NCBI GenBank assembly: GCA_021849995.1
Contig: JAJZSC010000086.1
Location: 1-9,268, forward strand
Length of the DNA stretch: 9,268 nucleotides
Direction: 5' to 3'
DNA from: Bacillota bacterium
Lineage (GTDB): Bacteria; Bacillota; Desulfitobacteriia; Desulfitobacteriales; Desulfitobacteriaceae
In this document: piece after piece, positions 1-5,711 of the stretch
How the letters are laid out: the number at the start of each line of letters is the position of its first letter
How positions within the stretch are numbered: the first letter of the stretch is position 1
Translations under genes and position numbers: made by a program
The notes under the pieces: generated by a model
What the model saw: only the letters and a program-made list of their open reading frames with translations
Database searches by the model: none
What the model was told of the DNA's origin: nothing

Positions 1-52
1 TAAGGGCCCGCTCCTATTCATTCAGCGTGTTGGCTGCAAACCGTGCGCATAG

Positions 53-331
53 CGCGGGTATCAGCCCGAGAGGGATGATACTTGCGCGGCAGGATCCTTG
101 ACCCCAAGCAGCGAGCCCGCTTTAAGCAGGATTAGAGAACCCGGCAAAAAGTTCCCGACCAATGGAAGGGAACTTCTGGCCGGTTGACCCAAGCAAGACG
201 AAATGAGTGCCTTGCGAGCGGGGGAGCATAGTTGGGCCAGAGAAGTATGGCCTAGAATTATGCAATACAGGTTTCATAAAGAAGCCAGACAATAAGCAAC
301 TATAGCAGGGGACCTAAGATTCGGCCTGTAT
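53..331 (+). ncRNA. Possible structured RNA, unidentified
   Basis: No convincing open reading frame lies here, but the stretch is dense in nested complementary arms. Seen pairs are CGCG/CGCG (53-56 with 85-88) enclosing GTATCA/TGATAC (58-63 with 76-81), the 8-bp AAGTTCCC/GGGAACTT (149-156 with 168-175), GCATA/TATGC (226-230 with 259-263) enclosing GGCCA/TGGCC (235-239 with 248-252), and ATACAGG/CCTGTAT (265-271 with 325-331). It is visibly more GC-rich than the AT-rich promoter and gene that follow. A GTGCG at 43-47 resembles a group II intron 5' end, but I see no domain V and no intron protein, so I do not call an intron. The strand is assumed from the next gene. It could also be unrelated DNA with chance pairing. 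Confidence 0.3.
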
Positions 332-421
332 GCCTGTTCATCCGGGTATTCCTGCTTGTGCTGGTCATACTCCACTTGGGCTGATGGGCTGCGAATTCCT
401 TCCTGCGTAGTCATATTGCAG

Positions 422-441
422 TCGCAAATTATATTTTGCGA
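422..441. promoter_or_regulatory. 20-bp palindrome upstream of the HTH gene
   Basis: TCGCAAA (422-428) and TTTGCGA (435-441) form a perfect inverted repeat with a 6-bp AT spacer, 42 bp upstream of the -35 box of the HTH gene. Its size and position fit an operator, possibly for autoregulation by the HTH protein at 553-1194. That link is inference. Confidence 0.35.
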
Positions 442-465
442 TCGATATAGAAGTATGCGAATTTA

Positions 466-493
466 TATTTGATATTTGATATTTGACATTTGA
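466..493. repeat. Four 7-bp tandem repeats over the promoter
   Basis: TATTTGA is repeated three times (466-472, 473-479, 480-486) and followed by CATTTGA (487-493). The third and fourth units together form the -35 box at 483-488. Such an array could be an iterated regulator site, or a slippage-prone tract whose copy number changes the DNA upstream of the -35 box. Confidence 0.8.
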
Positions 494-510
494 TAATTTT
501 TATATATAAT
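483..510 (+). promoter_or_regulatory. Sigma-A type promoter of the HTH gene
   Basis: A perfect TTGACA -35 box (483-488) and a perfect TATAAT -10 box (505-510) are separated by 16 bp. The start codon at 553 lies about 35 nt beyond the expected transcription start. Both boxes match the vegetative consensus exactly, so the gene should be strongly expressed unless repressed. Confidence 0.8.
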
Positions 511-552
511 ATGAAATATAAAACATTAAATATTAAAAAAGGAGGGTTTTTA

Positions 553-1194
553 ATGAAAGTTGAAATCAAGCTAAATTCCGTAATAGAACAGAAAGAAAGA
601 GAATTGCATGAAAAATTTCCATTAACAAAGATCTCAGAAGACATCCAATTACCAATAGAAACTTTGGAGCTTATGACAAACTCTCACTTTATGGATGTTA
701 GTGAATTAAAAATAGGTGAAATTATTAAGGTGTGCGACTACTTAGGCGTAAACTTTCATGATTTCGTAGTTGTTGAAGGTTCTTCTCCAGATGATGAAAA
801 TTCAGACAATAGTCCTTATTCTGCTTCTCGATGTTATTCAGGTGCGGATTTTAAAAACGCGCTATCCAAGTCTAAAAACTATGAAATTTATGATAGTATT
901 CCCAGTCTCATTAACGAGATCGCCAATCTAATTGATAGCAACCCTAACGTTATTGCAGGCTGTGTTTCTAACTTCAATTTGAAGCTCCGTGATGAGAATA
1001 TACTTACAAGATTCTTTGTGAAGAAAAATAAAGTGTATATCAAGAATGTACTTTTTGGAGGATCCATTAATGCTGACAAGCGAGCAATTTATAAAGATAT
1101 CTATGCCAACTTTAAAGAAATAAAAGGTAAAGATACAATTGACAATGAAACGGATGTAACTACTTTAATTTCAATAATAAAAAACTATATATAA
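553..1194 (+). CDS. Xre/Cro-type HTH protein with an unknown C-terminal domain
   Basis: The product is a 213-aa soluble protein, probably a DNA-binding regulator. Residues 1-75 fit the short Cro/CI-like HTH fold often seen on mobile elements: a start like KVEIKLNSVIEQK, a turn region around ISEDIQLPIETLELM, and the typical closing helix IIKVCDYLGVNFHDFVVVE, which resembles the 'LCKALNCQPGDLL' end of such domains. Residues 76-97 are an acidic, Ser/Asp-rich linker and 98-213 form a domain I do not recognise. The ATG at 553 is chosen because a strong GGAGGG lies at 541-546, 6 nt upstream; an in-frame ATG at 490 lies between the promoter boxes and cannot be used. A consensus promoter, 7-bp repeats and a palindrome precede it, which suggests autoregulation. 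The regulator assignment is fairly likely; the targets are unknown. Confidence 0.75.
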   Translation: MKVEIKLNSVIEQKERELHEKFPLTKISEDIQLPIETLELMTNSHFMDVSELKIGEIIKVCDYLGVNFHDFVVVEGSSPDDENSDNSPYSASRCYSGADFKNALSKSKNYEIYDSIPSLINEIANLIDSNPNVIAGCVSNFNLKLRDENILTRFFVKKNKVYIKNVLFGGSINADKRAIYKDIYANFKEIKGKDTIDNETDVTTLISIIKNYI

Positions 1195-1227
1195 CAGATA
1201 TTCTTTAATTTAAGCTTAAAATAAAAA

Positions 1228-1448
1228 CAATTGGTAACGAGTGCAGTTCAGTAATCCAATTGGCAAGACGAACATGACGATAAGAGTTAGTTCGCTTGAT
1301 TTGCTAGTTTTAGTTTGACAGAGGTTAGAGCTATGTGAGTCGATAGGGGGACCATGCCGATACGGGCGGGGTATGCGGCATGCTAGTGGGATCGACCTAT
1401 GGGCCGTCCGAAAACTCCATCTCCACTCACGATAGCTCAAAAGTTACC
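1228..1448. ncRNA. Candidate structured RNA downstream of the HTH gene
   Basis: About 220 nt without a believable gene contain unusually well-formed complementary arms. GAGCTAT-GTGAGT (1328-1340) pairs with ACTCAC-g-ATAGCTC (1425-1438), 13 bp with one bulged G. Inside this, TCGAT/ATCGA (1340-1344 with 1391-1395) encloses CATGCCG-ATAC (1353-1363) pairing with GTAT-g-CGGCATG (1371-1382), 11 bp with one bulge. GGTAAC (1233-1238) and GTTACC (1443-1448) can close the whole region, and CAATTGG/CCAATTG (1228-1234 with 1256-1262) forms an alternative 5' hairpin. The long stems are visible facts; that this is an expressed RNA, and on which strand, is inference. I match it to no known family. Confidence 0.4.
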
Positions 1449-1505
1449 GGGGCCGGGGGCTGCTAATTCTACAGGAAATACTCGAAGGAACTGACTTATA
1501 AGTCG

Positions 1506-1625
1506 TCATTTCAATCTTCCAGTATAACCGAATTGCTCGACAAATCTTTGTACAAAGGCTTCATTCTTACCAACTAGTGAATCAATGGTCACCTTAAACA
1601 CTTGAGATAGTTTCTTTGTACGAGC
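1506..1625 (-). pseudogene. Degraded 3' end of an unknown gene
   Basis: On the minus strand an open stretch of 39 codons ends in TGA (1508-1506) and contains well-formed protein-like sequence (KVTIDSLVGKNEAFVQRFVE, then QFGYTGRLK). Immediately upstream the same frame is broken by TAA and then TGA, while a neighbouring frame (about 1587-1677) is open for 30 codons, a pattern typical of a frameshifted gene remnant. There is no ribosome binding site or start. I cannot assign a family. It could be chance, because the segment is short. The rest of the gap from 1449 to 1793 shows nothing else that I can support. Confidence 0.25.
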
Positions 1626-1793
1626 TTACACATCCATAAAAGGTCATTTTAAAGTTTTTCCAAGCCTTAGCCGCTGAGAAATCCATCCAACCTTATCTAG
1701 TAGATGGTCATCAACTTATCAGAAGCATAAAGGTATTCATCAGGATTAATAGAAAAGTTACTAGCTACTAAAACTTTAAAAGGGGATAAGAAT

Positions 1794-2117
1794 ATGAGTG
1801 AATGTAAAGTCTCAGATAAGAATATTGTTTTAAATGACTATAATTTCTCAAAAGATAATAAAGTGCTTGTAATCTTTTACAGATATAAGAACAGGGTAAA
1901 CGTTAGTACTGTCATCAGGGAAGCTGATGGTTACATTATAAAAAATACTCCATCTTCCGGGATAAGCATAGCTGATAATGCCCAAATAACGCCAATTCTC
2001 GTAAAGAGAATTACGCATGATTTGCAAAGAAAAAAAGAACAACAAAAAAAAGAAAATTCAAAAGTAAGCAGAGCCCTACAAGCAAAGCTTATCTTAAGAA
2101 ATTTAGGTTTAAAATAA
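1794..2117 (+). CDS. Small basic protein of unknown function
   Basis: This 107-aa product is not one I recognise. The ATG is preceded by AGGGGATA (1780-1787), a reasonable ribosome binding site 6 nt away. The N-terminal half looks beta-rich (VLVIFYRYKN, VNVSTVIREADGYII). The C-terminal third is strongly basic and probably helical, with a KRKKEQQKKE-like run and the ending LILRNLGLK, which would suit nucleic-acid binding or a coiled coil. There are no membrane segments, signal peptide or Cys motifs beyond one N-terminal Cys. It stands alone, about 600 bp after the HTH gene and 355 bp before the next gene, inside the presumed mobile element. Coding is likely from the ribosome binding site and clean frame; the function is open. 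Confidence 0.6.
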   Translation: MSECKVSDKNIVLNDYNFSKDNKVLVIFYRYKNRVNVSTVIREADGYIIKNTPSSGISIADNAQITPILVKRITHDLQRKKEQQKKENSKVSRALQAKLILRNLGLK

Positions 2118-2125
2118 CTATATGG

Positions 2126-2227
2126 AAAAGCAGAAGGGGTCCAGAGTATACTACTGACTTCCTTTTTGCGTTTCCTTAGACTCTATATTATGTTTACCTT
2201 GCTGGGCTCAGCAGCCCCTTCTCTTTT
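2126..2227. repeat. Imperfect inverted repeat flanking a 75-bp insert
   Basis: AAAAG(c)AGAAGGGG at 2126-2139 is the reverse complement, apart from one extra C, of CCCCTTCTCTTTT at 2215-2227. Next to the right arm sits a small hairpin, GGGCT-CAGC-AGCCC, followed by a pyrimidine run. The unit could be a terminator-bearing hairpin for the gene ending at 2117 or a miniature inverted-repeat element. I see no clear target-site duplication. Confidence 0.4.
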
Positions 2228-2342
2228 CGATATATTAAACACTCATAATTCGAAAGAACTACCTCTCTCGTAGGTTACACGGAATTGAGCCAATAAGCAA
2301 ACCAGTTATTAAAAGAAGCAAGCGAGACGAAGGTAATTTAAC

Positions 2343-2383
2343 AAGGAAGTTCGCACACCACGCAAAGAGTATCGGACTTCCTT
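2343..2383. other. 8-bp inverted repeat, intergenic
   Basis: AAGGAAGT (2343-2350) and ACTTCCTT (2376-2383) form a perfect 8-bp stem with a 25-nt loop, upstream of the frameshifted gene. No strong T-run follows, so a terminator role is doubtful. The remaining sequence from 2228 to 2457 holds nothing else that I can name. Confidence 0.3.
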
Positions 2384-2472
2384 TCCAAAAAACGTACTTC
2401 CGAAGAAGGGTTTTAATTTTCTCGTTAAAGTAATTAACCTCTTTCAGTAAGCGGCAAATGGAGGGAAGTAGT

Positions 2473-2848
2473 TTGAATAAAAAATCAAGTCTACTCTTAC
2501 ATGATGAAGCAGAATGTATTTACGCCCATGTCGATAAGGAGATCAATATTAACCCAGAATGCAGGGCCTTAGAATCGGAGAACAGAAAGTTAGGACGAGA
2601 AATGATGGAACTGCTCGGACCCAACCGTACATTGTTTGTAGATTACGAAAAAATTGCATATTTATTGGAGAGTTATCGTGTGGAAAGCGCTTACAAAATA
2701 GGGCTTAGGGGAACATCTTGCCAAGGAAAATGCCGACCAAAATGCCGACCAAAATATTAATAAGCATTTTAAACACTTTATTGAGCAACAAATAGTTGCG
2801 ATTACGAAACAAAGTGGCAATTATGAAAGGGTTGTTGAACACGCATAA
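2473..2848 (+). pseudogene. Frameshifted small gene of the mobile element
   Basis: Translation should begin at TTG 2473, because GGAGGG (2459-2464) is 8 nt upstream; the ATG at 2458 overlaps that ribosome binding site. The first frame runs to TAA at 2758-2760, but its tail (CQGKCRPKCRPKY) is low in sense. Removing one G from the run GGGG at 2708-2711 joins it to a longer, protein-like frame (EHLAKENADQ..., FIEQQIVAITKQ..., ERVVEHA) ending at TAA 2846-2848, giving about 124 aa. Helical segments such as KLGREMMELLG and DYEKIAYLLESYRVESAYKIG recall small clostridial DUF6809-like proteins, but that is a weak likeness. A 12-bp direct duplication (2727-2750) lies just after the slip. It is either a recent pseudogene, a sequencing error in a G-run, or less likely a programmed frameshift. 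Confidence 0.55.
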
Positions 2849-2866
2849 ATACTAGAAATTCAAAGA

Positions 2867-2883
2867 GTTGCGAGAAACGCAAC
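2867..2883. terminator. Perfect hairpin next to the attachment site
   Basis: GTTGCG-AGAAA-CGCAAC is a perfect 6-bp hairpin located between the end of the frameshifted gene and the tRNA fragment. No T-run follows, so it may be a weak terminator or part of the recombination site. Confidence 0.35.
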
Positions 2884-2886
2884 AAA

Positions 2887-2936
2887 TTACCTTGGGGTGG
2901 TAGAGGTCGCATGTTCAAATCATGTCGCTCCGACCA
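2887..2936 (+). other. attR/attL-like scar: 3' part of tRNA-Pro(GGG)
   Basis: The sequence fits tRNA positions 27-76 exactly. The anticodon stem is TTACC/GGTAG (2887-2891 with 2899-2903), the 7-nt loop is TTGGGGT with anticodon GGG (2894-2896), the variable loop is AGGTC, and the T-arm is GCATG-TTCAAAT-CATGT (2909-2925). The acceptor 3' strand CGCTCCG is followed by discriminator A and an encoded CCA (2934-2936). A G72 with A73, and therefore a C1-G72 pair in the intact molecule, is typical of tRNA-Pro. The D-arm and 5' acceptor strand are missing upstream. Integrases commonly recombine from the anticodon loop to the 3' end and leave such a displaced copy, so DNA to the left is probably the inserted element and DNA to the right older chromosome. 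Confidence 0.8.
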
Positions 2937-2961
2937 ATTAAGTTATAACAAGGGTTTAATA

Positions 2962-2985
2962 AACCGAGATGCGAACACCTCGGTT
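2962..2985 (-). terminator. Hairpin behind the toxin gene
   Basis: AACCGAG (2962-2968) and CTCGGTT (2979-2985) form a 7-bp stem with a 10-nt loop. Read on the minus strand it is followed by TATTAAA and would end the toxin transcript. The T-tract is poor. Confidence 0.45.
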
Positions 2986-3014
2986 ATACAAGGCCGCAGT
3001 GAGCGGCGAATCTG

Positions 3015-3055
3015 AAAGAGCAAGAAGCCGCGGCAAAGTGGACTACTTGCTCTTT
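3015..3055. repeat. 10-bp inverted repeat at the toxin 3' end
   Basis: AAAGAGCAAG (3015-3024) is the exact reverse complement of CTTGCTCTTT (3046-3055). The right arm overlaps the last codons of the toxin, so the mRNA 3' end should fold into a stable stem. In type I toxin loci such regions terminate the mRNA or pair with the antisense RNA. Confidence 0.55.
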
Positions 3056-3171
3056 TGCATTCCTTTAAGTATTAACACTACAAGAGTTGCAAATGCTACC
3101 GTAAACATAAGTGCTTCATACACAGTCGTAAGCCTCACCTCCTTTCGGAGGATTGGCCGCCCGCTCGCCAT
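3043..3171 (-). CDS. Holin-like toxin, type I TA family (Hol_Tox-like)
   Basis: The core TVYEALMFTVAFATLVVLIL is the signature of the short Firmicute 'putative holin-like toxin' family: one membrane helix (about residues 20-36 of the longest frame) with a short basic tail, GMQKSK. These peptides are thought to disturb the membrane and to be silenced by an antisense RNA. The extent given uses ATG 3171 (42 aa), but the strong AAAGGAGGTG (3144-3135) lies inside that frame. The position equivalent to the usual ATG (3129-3127), 7 nt after GGAGGT, is ACG, leaving GTG (3123-3121) as the alternative start. The ribosome binding site sits in the hairpin CCTCC-GAAA-GGAGG (3151-3138), which would hide it, as expected for a tightly held toxin. 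It lies beside the tRNA scar. Family call is good; the start is uncertain. Confidence 0.75.
   Translation of the reverse strand: MASGRPILRKEVRLTTVYEALMFTVAFATLVVLILKGMQKSK
3138..3151 (-). promoter_or_regulatory. Hairpin that sequesters the toxin ribosome binding site
   Basis: On the minus strand CCTCC, a GAAA tetraloop and GGAGG form a perfect 5-bp hairpin in which the 3' arm is the Shine-Dalgarno sequence. A second perfect hairpin, CTCGCC/GGCGAG (3164-3169 with 3177-3182), lies just upstream. Together they suggest translational control of the toxin. Confidence 0.65.
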
Positions 3172-3266
3172 TTTTAGGCGAGTTAATATGGTAAAAAACG
3201 TTAATGTATTAATCCCGGTCAAAAATAGAGATATACCCTATCCTTCGGATATTAAGAGTAACTCAG

Positions 3267-3548
3267 GTGTTCATAGAAACATTCAATGGCTCTATTGAGG
3301 GTAATCCGGATAACAAATATATCTTGAGACTTAACTATAACAAAGATAACGATACTATATGGAAAGATGAACAGGAACTAAGATCAGTTATTAAGAATCT
3401 CCGAAAATTTGCTGAAGAACTTGAAGCTTACGCATCTGAAATCGGTGATGATACAATGAAAGGACAATTAAAAACATATATAGCTTTTGTTAGCGAAAAG
3501 GCCAACAAGTGTGATCCTATTAGTGATATTCTTAATGTATATCTATAA
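3267..3548 (+). CDS. Small protein of unknown function
   Basis: This 93-aa product is not one I recognise. It starts at GTG 3267; the frame is open back to 3213 without a better start, and no strong ribosome binding site precedes the GTG, so the true start is uncertain or the 5' end may be damaged. Residues 1-30 look like beta strands (IETFNGSIEGN, KYILRLNYNKD). Residues 34-77 are strongly helical and charged (ELRSVIKNLRKFAEELEAYASEI, QLKTYIAFVSEKA). There is a single Cys and no membrane segment or signal peptide. It lies just after the divergent toxin locus and before the orphan riboswitch. Codon pattern and a clean frame make it likely coding; no function can be offered. Confidence 0.55.
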   Translation: MFIETFNGSIEGNPDNKYILRLNYNKDNDTIWKDEQELRSVIKNLRKFAEELEAYASEIGDDTMKGQLKTYIAFVSEKANKCDPISDILNVYL

Positions 3549-3689
3549 CGATGTCAGACGCAAAGATATCAAGAGGTAATACTTGTAATAAATTAGTAAT
3601 GTGTTGCTGAGAAGCTTGAAATCCTCGCTACAACCCATTTTGTTTTAGGTTGTGGGTTTGAAAAAAAGAGGAGTATCTGGCAGCTCAAG

Positions 3690-3890
3690 ATTCTCTGTTT
3701 GATTGGGGGTTTCTGTCTACATGAAATCTCTGATTTATGGACAACAAAAAGGCAGCAATTTTCTATGCCGCTTAAATACGTCGTGTAGCAATGGGCCCAG
3801 GCAGTGGAGCGACGAAGGGGGGAACGTTGCTGGGAAGGCGACTGGGTCAGGTAATGCAAACCCAGAGTCAGTATTGACCAAGGAATCCAA
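3690..3890 (+). promoter_or_regulatory. Cobalamin-riboswitch-like RNA, orphan and probably degenerate
   Basis: Blocks seen in order match the 3' half of the B12-riboswitch consensus as I remember it: GGGCCCAGGCAGTGGAGCGACGAA (like ...CCCGCCACTGTAAGCGACGAA), then CTGGGAAGGCG (3830-3840), then a hairpin CTGGGT/ACCCAG (3842-3847 with 3859-3864), then AGAGTCAGTATTGACC in place of the usual B12 box GAGTCAGGAnACCTGCC. The 5' half (GGGAA, CCGGTGAAAATCCGG) is much less clear, around 3750-3790, and the box departs from consensus, so ligand binding may be lost or altered. A good terminator follows, but there is no gene on this strand behind it: the next gene is convergent. The boundaries are approximate. 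The rest of 3549-4043 holds only a 6-bp hairpin (3630-3653) that I can point to. Confidence 0.55.
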
Positions 3891-3914
3891 CCCGCATATA
3901 ATAATGGAACAGAT

Positions 3915-3959
3915 CCCACCACGCCTCTTAACAATGCGTACCAAGGTGGGCCTTTTTTT
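3915..3959 (+). terminator. Rho-independent terminator of the riboswitch leader
   Basis: CCCACC (3915-3920) pairs with GGTGGG (3945-3950), and ACGC/GCGT (3921-3924 with 3936-3939) extends the stem. Seven T residues follow at 3953-3959. This is the natural expression platform of the RNA upstream. Confidence 0.8.
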
Positions 3960-4043
3960 CTGAGAGAATCATATTGGCATATGGAGAAGGAGCAATATGG
4001 GTGAGCGGCATTGATTTCTTGTTGTCGAATATGCAACGATTAT

Positions 4044-4562
4044 TTACTTTAATCGTTCCAGAATTTTATCAAATTGGTTAATTTTATACTCTAAACGGCC
4101 TTGTCTAAGGTTTTTTCTCCGCTCTTCCCGACCTTCTACTTTCCCCAAATCCCTTGTTCCATATAAGGAATCAATTAACATCAAAACATCTCCTGAAAGA
4201 TTATTAAATGGGACATCGGAGTGATTTTCCATTTCTTCAGCATGATCAAGAGAACTATGGATTTGAAGGTTGACCCAGGCCATGTCAATATCCGCACCTA
4301 GCTTTTTATACTCCTCGTCAGAATAATTCTTAGCGATATCTTCTTTAAGTAAAGGTTTCGTTTGTTCCCAGAGCGTAACGACGTGTTGTTCATAAGAGAC
4401 ATTTTCAGGATTATTCTTTGCAAATATAATTCTTAAATTATCTTTTCCAGCAGAGGCACCTGAATCCTTGTGATTACCTGTTCCTGTTTGGTTACTTTGA
4501 CTACATCCAGGGAAAACAATAATTGACATTATCAATATTAAGATCAGAAAGGCTCTATTCAT
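4044..4562 (-). CDS. Secreted lipoprotein of unknown function
   Basis: The 172-aa product begins with a classic lipoprotein signal: MNR, a hydrophobic stretch (AFLILILIMSIIVF), then PGC with Cys20 as the expected lipidated residue. A Ser/Gly/Asn-rich tether (about 21-42) is followed by a helical, charged domain with two long segments (SYEQHVVTLWEQTKPLLKED, MAWVNLQIHSSLDHAEEME) and a basic C-terminal helix. The lipobox position -3 is Phe, which is unusual. The start is supported by GGAGG (about 4576-4572), 9 nt upstream of ATG. It begins 29 nt after the membrane-protein gene at 4592-5521 and is surely cotranscribed with it, which suggests the two work together at the cell surface. I do not recognise the domain; a four-helix bundle is a guess. 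Confidence 0.75.
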   Translation of the reverse strand: MNRAFLILILIMSIIVFPGCSQSNQTGTGNHKDSGASAGKDNLRIIFAKNNPENVSYEQHVVTLWEQTKPLLKEDIAKNYSDEEYKKLGADIDMAWVNLQIHSSLDHAEEMENHSDVPFNNLSGDVLMLIDSLYGTRDLGKVEGREERRKNLRQGRLEYKINQFDKILERLK

Positions 4563-4591
4563 AATTCATGACCTCCATTGTTATAAATATC

Positions 4592-5521
4592 TTACGAGTT
4601 ACTTACTCTTGTTTCTTTGTTCAGGCGATAGGCTTCTACCAAATCTGATACATCATCGGTATCAAACGTAATCATGTAAAAAAGTTCAGGACCTCTTATC
4701 ATGACGCGCATATTATTTGTACCACCGCTACCGCCAAAAGCATATACAGAAGGCCTGCGTATATCTCCTCTTATATATTGTGTAAAATCCTTAGCCTGTT
4801 GCATACCAATATTCAGATCAGGCCCGATATTATATTTAAGAAAAGCATCTGCTTCCACAAAAGTTAAAACTTGCAGGTCTTCGATCTCATCAAAAAAAAT
4901 ATGCACAGGCGGAGGGTCAGGGTGTTTTTTATTCCACATCGTTACCAGCTTAATTGTCAAACCATCTTCTGTCAGGGTATAGGTAGGCATTCCCCTGAGC
5001 GCCTTCTTCGTGAAAGAAGCAAAGTTACGATCTAGTATTTTACGGGACAAGATGTATATCAAAAACCCCGAAGTGAAGAAAAATATATTTGGAGTTATTG
5101 CTTTAGGCGAATACCAAAACTCATGCAAACACAGAACAAGGAGTGCAAGGAAAAGAAGCATAAACAACCCTGTATTGAGGATATCTTTAAATTGCATAAA
5201 GGTTGCAATCTTTGACCAAACGGTCTGCGGCTTGTAGTTCAATGCGCTCTGCCTTATTTTAATTCCATCCCTTAAACGCCACATTCCTGCCTTATATGTT
5301 ATAAGGGAAATCATTGGTATAAAAAGCCAGAGTAGTGCATTGGCGATAGGTGATTCCATTGAGAGTGAATTAATGTGGTACTCCCCCAACAAAGGCGATA
5401 TGGCTGTCCCTCCTTTTGGTGGAATTAGAGCAAGAGACAATGTAAATATAAAAACGAGAACGGACATCATGAGTAGCCCTATCCCTATCATTACCTCATT
5501 AACTTTTTGCCTTTGAACCAA
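4592..5521 (-). CDS. Four-helix membrane protein with a soluble C-terminal domain
   Basis: The 309-aa product has four clear hydrophobic segments at about 12-34, 59-79, 117-137 and 141-162, then a cytosolic-type domain (about 175-300). That domain has an alternating beta pattern (YTLTEDGLTIKLV, VHIFFDEIEDLQVLTF, MRVMIRGPELFYMITFDT) followed by a final helix (DVSDLVEAYRLNK), the layout of bacterial PH-like domains in small membrane proteins. That fold call is by pattern only. The start is TTG 5521, because GGAGGT lies at 5536-5531, 9 nt upstream, and no ATG is as well placed. It is the first gene of a two-gene unit with the lipoprotein downstream. I can offer no reaction or substrate. No clear promoter was found between 5522 and 5700, although the AT-rich sequence would allow one. 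Confidence 0.7.
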   Translation of the reverse strand: MVQRQKVNEVMIGIGLLMMSVLVFIFTLSLALIPPKGGTAISPLLGEYHINSLSMESPIANALLWLFIPMISLITYKAGMWRLRDGIKIRQSALNYKPQTVWSKIATFMQFKDILNTGLFMLLFLALLVLCLHEFWYSPKAITPNIFFFTSGFLIYILSRKILDRNFASFTKKALRGMPTYTLTEDGLTIKLVTMWNKKHPDPPPVHIFFDEIEDLQVLTFVEADAFLKYNIGPDLNIGMQQAKDFTQYIRGDIRRPSVYAFGGSGGTNNMRVMIRGPELFYMITFDTDDVSDLVEAYRLNKETRVSNS

Positions 5522-5711
5522 ATTTTCAACACCTCCAACCTTTGATTTTAATTATTGCCTGGATGAATTTTGAAATAGTTTTAAAGGCTTTTCAAATACA
5601 ATTGTTCCTTTGTTAACATGCTAAAGTTACTTATGCTTTAGTAATTTATTATTGCTAAATCAAAATAGAATCGCTACACCCCTATTATGTCTTTTAATTT
5701 TTCTTATGTAA

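Noticed and set aside
43..335. Group II intron starting at GTGCG 43
   Set aside because: Only the five-base start and general foldability fit; no domain V hairpin or intron-encoded protein was found nearby.
1216..1440. 74-codon minus-strand open frame
   Set aside because: It coincides with the highly paired element, has no ribosome binding site and an implausible composition.
2867..2940. Complete functional tRNA-Pro gene
   Set aside because: The D-arm and the 5' acceptor strand complementary to CGCTCCG are missing upstream, so only a fragment remains.
2969..3298. 109-codon plus-strand open frame
   Set aside because: It is the antisense shadow of the holin-like toxin and its hairpins, and has no ribosome binding site.
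3593..4036. 147-codon minus-strand open frame
   Set aside because: It lies antisense to the riboswitch-like RNA and its terminator, has no ribosome binding site, and its sequence has no domain-like pattern. The same holds for the 86-codon plus-strand frame at 3703-3963.
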